This document shows positions 62,761 to 64,000 of a stretch of 64,000 bases of DNA, piece by piece. This DNA is from Streptomyces phaeofaciens. GTDB taxonomy: Bacteria > Actinomycetota > Actinomycetes > Streptomycetales > Streptomycetaceae. The stretch is taken from NCBI RefSeq assembly GCF_014648915.1, contig NZ_BMSA01000016.1, forward strand, positions 62,001 through 126,000, written 5' to 3'. The notes beneath the pieces were generated by a model. It was not told the origin of the DNA, ran no database searches, and saw nothing but the letters and a program-made list of their open reading frames with translations. Position numbers and translations under genes: made by a program. How positions within the stretch are numbered: the stretch's first letter is position 1; every line of letters begins with the position of its first letter.

Positions 62761-63425
62761 CCACCGTGCTGATCGCCGACGACCAGCCCCTCCAGCGCAT
62801 GGGTGTCCGCATGCTCCTGGAGGGCACCCCGGGCCTGACCTCGGTCGGGGAGGCCGAGCACGGCGCCGAGGCCGTCCGGCTGGCCGCGCAGCTACGGCCC
62901 GACGTCGTCCTGATGGACATCCGGATGCCCGGCATGGACGGCCTGGAGGCCACCCGCCGCATCATCGCCTCCGGGGGCCGTACCCGCGTGCTCATCGTGA
63001 CCACCTTCGATCTGGACGAGTACGTGTACGACGGCCTGCGCGCGGGAGCCAGCGGTTTCCTGCTCAAGGACGCCCGCCCCGAGGAACTGGTGGCCGGCAT
63101 CCAGGCGGTGGCGACCGGCGACGCCGTGGTGGCCCCCCGGCTGACCCGGCGGCTGCTGGACGCCTACGCCCACCAGGTGCTCGCCCCGGCCGGCGCCGCC
63201 GCCCCGGAGGACCCCCGGTTGCGGACCCTCAGCGACCGCGAACGCGAGGTCCTGGTCGCCATCGGCCAGGGCTGGACGAACACGGAGATCGCCGAACGGT
63301 TCGTCCTCACCGAGTCCACGGTGAAGAAGCACGTCGGACGGGTCCTCGCCAAGATCGGCGCCCGCGACCGCATCCAGGCCGTGATCATGGCCTACGACGC
63401 CGGACTGGTCAGGGCCAAGCCGTAG
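62757..63425 (+). CDS. NarL/LuxR-type response regulator
   Basis: The protein has 222 aa. The receiver domain has phospho-acceptor D54 in VVLMDIRMPG, acidic pocket ADDQ near residue 8, and the conserved Lys in FLLKDARPEEL. The C-terminal HTH is LSDREREVLVAIGQGWTNTEIAERFVLTESTVKKHVGRVLAKIG. It is coupled to the kinase by a four-base overlap. It probably controls the ABC exporter operon, possibly through the 26-bp palindrome at 59421. Its 3' end overlaps the convergent kinase gene by 34 bases. Confidence 0.94.
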   Translation: MTTVLIADDQPLQRMGVRMLLEGTPGLTSVGEAEHGAEAVRLAAQLRPDVVLMDIRMPGMDGLEATRRIIASGGRTRVLIVTTFDLDEYVYDGLRAGASGFLLKDARPEELVAGIQAVATGDAVVAPRLTRRLLDAYAHQVLAPAGAAAPEDPRLRTLSDREREVLVAIGQGWTNTEIAERFVLTESTVKKHVGRVLAKIGARDRIQAVIMAYDAGLVRAKP

Positions 63426-64000
63426 GGCGGGTCCGAACGGTCGGGGAGCAGCGGGAGCAGGACCCGGAAGGTGGCGCCCCGGCCGGGGGCCGAGTCGACC
63501 TCGACGCGGCCCGCGTGGGCGGTCACCAGGGAGTGGACGATGGACAGCCCGAGGCCCGCGCCGCCGGTGGCCCGGTTCCGGGAGGCGTCCGCGCGGTAGA
63601 AGCGTTCGAAGATGCGGCCGCTCTGGTCAGGGGTGAGGCCCGGTCCCTCGTCGGCGACCTCCAGGACGGCGTGGCCGCCGGCCGTGCCGACGCCGATCCG
63701 CAGGGGTGTGCCCGGCGGTGTGTGGGCGACGGCGTTGCCGACCAGGTTGGTGACGACCTGGCGCAGCCGGGCCTCGTCGGCGAGGGCGGGCGCGGCCGCG
63801 GGCGGTCCTTCGCCGGCCGGTCCGGTGAGCGTGACGGCGCGGGCCGGGTCCAGGGCGCGTACGTCGTGGAGGGCGTCGGCGGCCAGGGTGCGCAGGTCCG
63901 CGGGGGCGAGGTCGAGGCCCGAGGGGACGCCGGGCGCGCCCGGACCGGGGCGCCCCGTGGTCCTCAGCGCGTGTTCGTCGAGGCGGGCCAGCATCAGCAT
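63392..64000 (-). CDS. Sensor histidine kinase, C-terminal part (runs off the right edge)
   Basis: About 202 residues are visible. MLMLARLDEHALR near the edge is the end of a HisKA helix region. The ATP-binding domain is complete: LRQVVTNLVGNAVAHTPPGTPLRIGV (N box), VADEGPGLTPDQSGRIFERFYRADASRNRATGGAGLGLSIVHSLV (G1, F and G2 boxes). This is the EnvZ/PhoR-like orthodox class, different from the HisKA_3 kinase at 61375. The phospho-acceptor His and the sensor lie outside the window, and a cognate response regulator is expected beyond the right edge. Confidence 0.88.
   Translation of the reverse strand: MLMLARLDEHALRTTGRPGPGAPGVPSGLDLAPADLRTLAADALHDVRALDPARAVTLTGPAGEGPPAAAPALADEARLRQVVTNLVGNAVAHTPPGTPLRIGVGTAGGHAVLEVADEGPGLTPDQSGRIFERFYRADASRNRATGGAGLGLSIVHSLVTAHAGRVEVDSAPGRGATFRVLLPLLPDRSDPPYGLALTSPAS

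Overview
The window looks like chromosomal DNA of a high-GC actinomycete, almost certainly Streptomyces. Third codon positions are nearly all G or C, GTG and TTG starts are common, and many genes overlap by GTGA, ATGA or TTGA. Substrate-binding proteins carry Tat-type lipoprotein signals, and hairpin terminators lack a T-run. No rRNA, tRNA, CRISPR array, insertion sequence or phage gene was found. The flanks (proS, ispG, rseP, dxr on the left; an adenosine-deaminase-family gene and a glycerophosphodiesterase on the right) read as ordinary core chromosome.

Layout. 1-545: the start of an ApbE flavin transferase and a coupled Ser/Gly-rich membrane protein that ends in an ApbE-type flavinylation motif. 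660-8059: proS, two GNAT acetyltransferases, ispG, and the coupled dxr-rseP pair. 8169-10106: a large acyl-CoA dehydrogenase. 10219-29893: a compact glycan-degradation locus that I read as a xyloglucan utilisation locus. 29969-35007: an aldehyde dehydrogenase, a PAP2 phosphatase, a GT2 glycosyltransferase and an alpha/beta hydrolase. 35548-49347: GABA transaminase, an orphan membrane ATPase, a PucR-type regulator, and an operon for polyamine import and oxidation (aldehyde dehydrogenase, substrate-binding protein, ATPase, two permeases, FAD amine oxidase). 49530-56167: a NADAR protein, a DUF4190-like membrane protein, an adenosine-deaminase-family enzyme, a glycerophosphodiesterase, an F420/NADP-type oxidoreductase divergent from an HxlR regulator, a small membrane protein, and a secreted His-rich protein behind two CsoR-like operators. 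56180-58260: an operon of exported protein, lipoprotein class F sortase, ECF sigma factor and single-pass membrane protein. 58449-64000: a 5'-nucleotidase, an ABC exporter with its own two-component pair, and the C-terminal part of a second sensor kinase.

The most interesting system is at 10219-29893. Three secreted endo-enzymes (two GH12 and one Tat-exported GH74) would cut the xyloglucan backbone outside the cell. A Tat lipoprotein and two CUT1-type permeases, with no ATPase encoded, would import the oligosaccharides. Leaderless GH95 (fucosidase-type), GH42 (galactosidase-type), GH31 (xylosidase-type) and GH3 (glucosidase-type) enzymes would strip them in the cytoplasm. A LacI-family regulator sits at one end, and a 14-bp palindrome TCGAAGCGCTTCGA recurs at the GH12/lacI, lacI, ABC-transporter and GH3 promoters. 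Together these suggest a single self-contained regulon. A sulfotransferase gene whose ribosome site lies in a long RNA stem is embedded in the locus and is unexplained.

Smaller points of interest are the flavinylation-motif protein, ribosome sites masked by hairpins, the sortase/ECF-sigma operon, a G-rich quadruplex-type tract, and several short tandem repeats next to regulators. All functions are inferred from sequence patterns read by eye. No database search was run.
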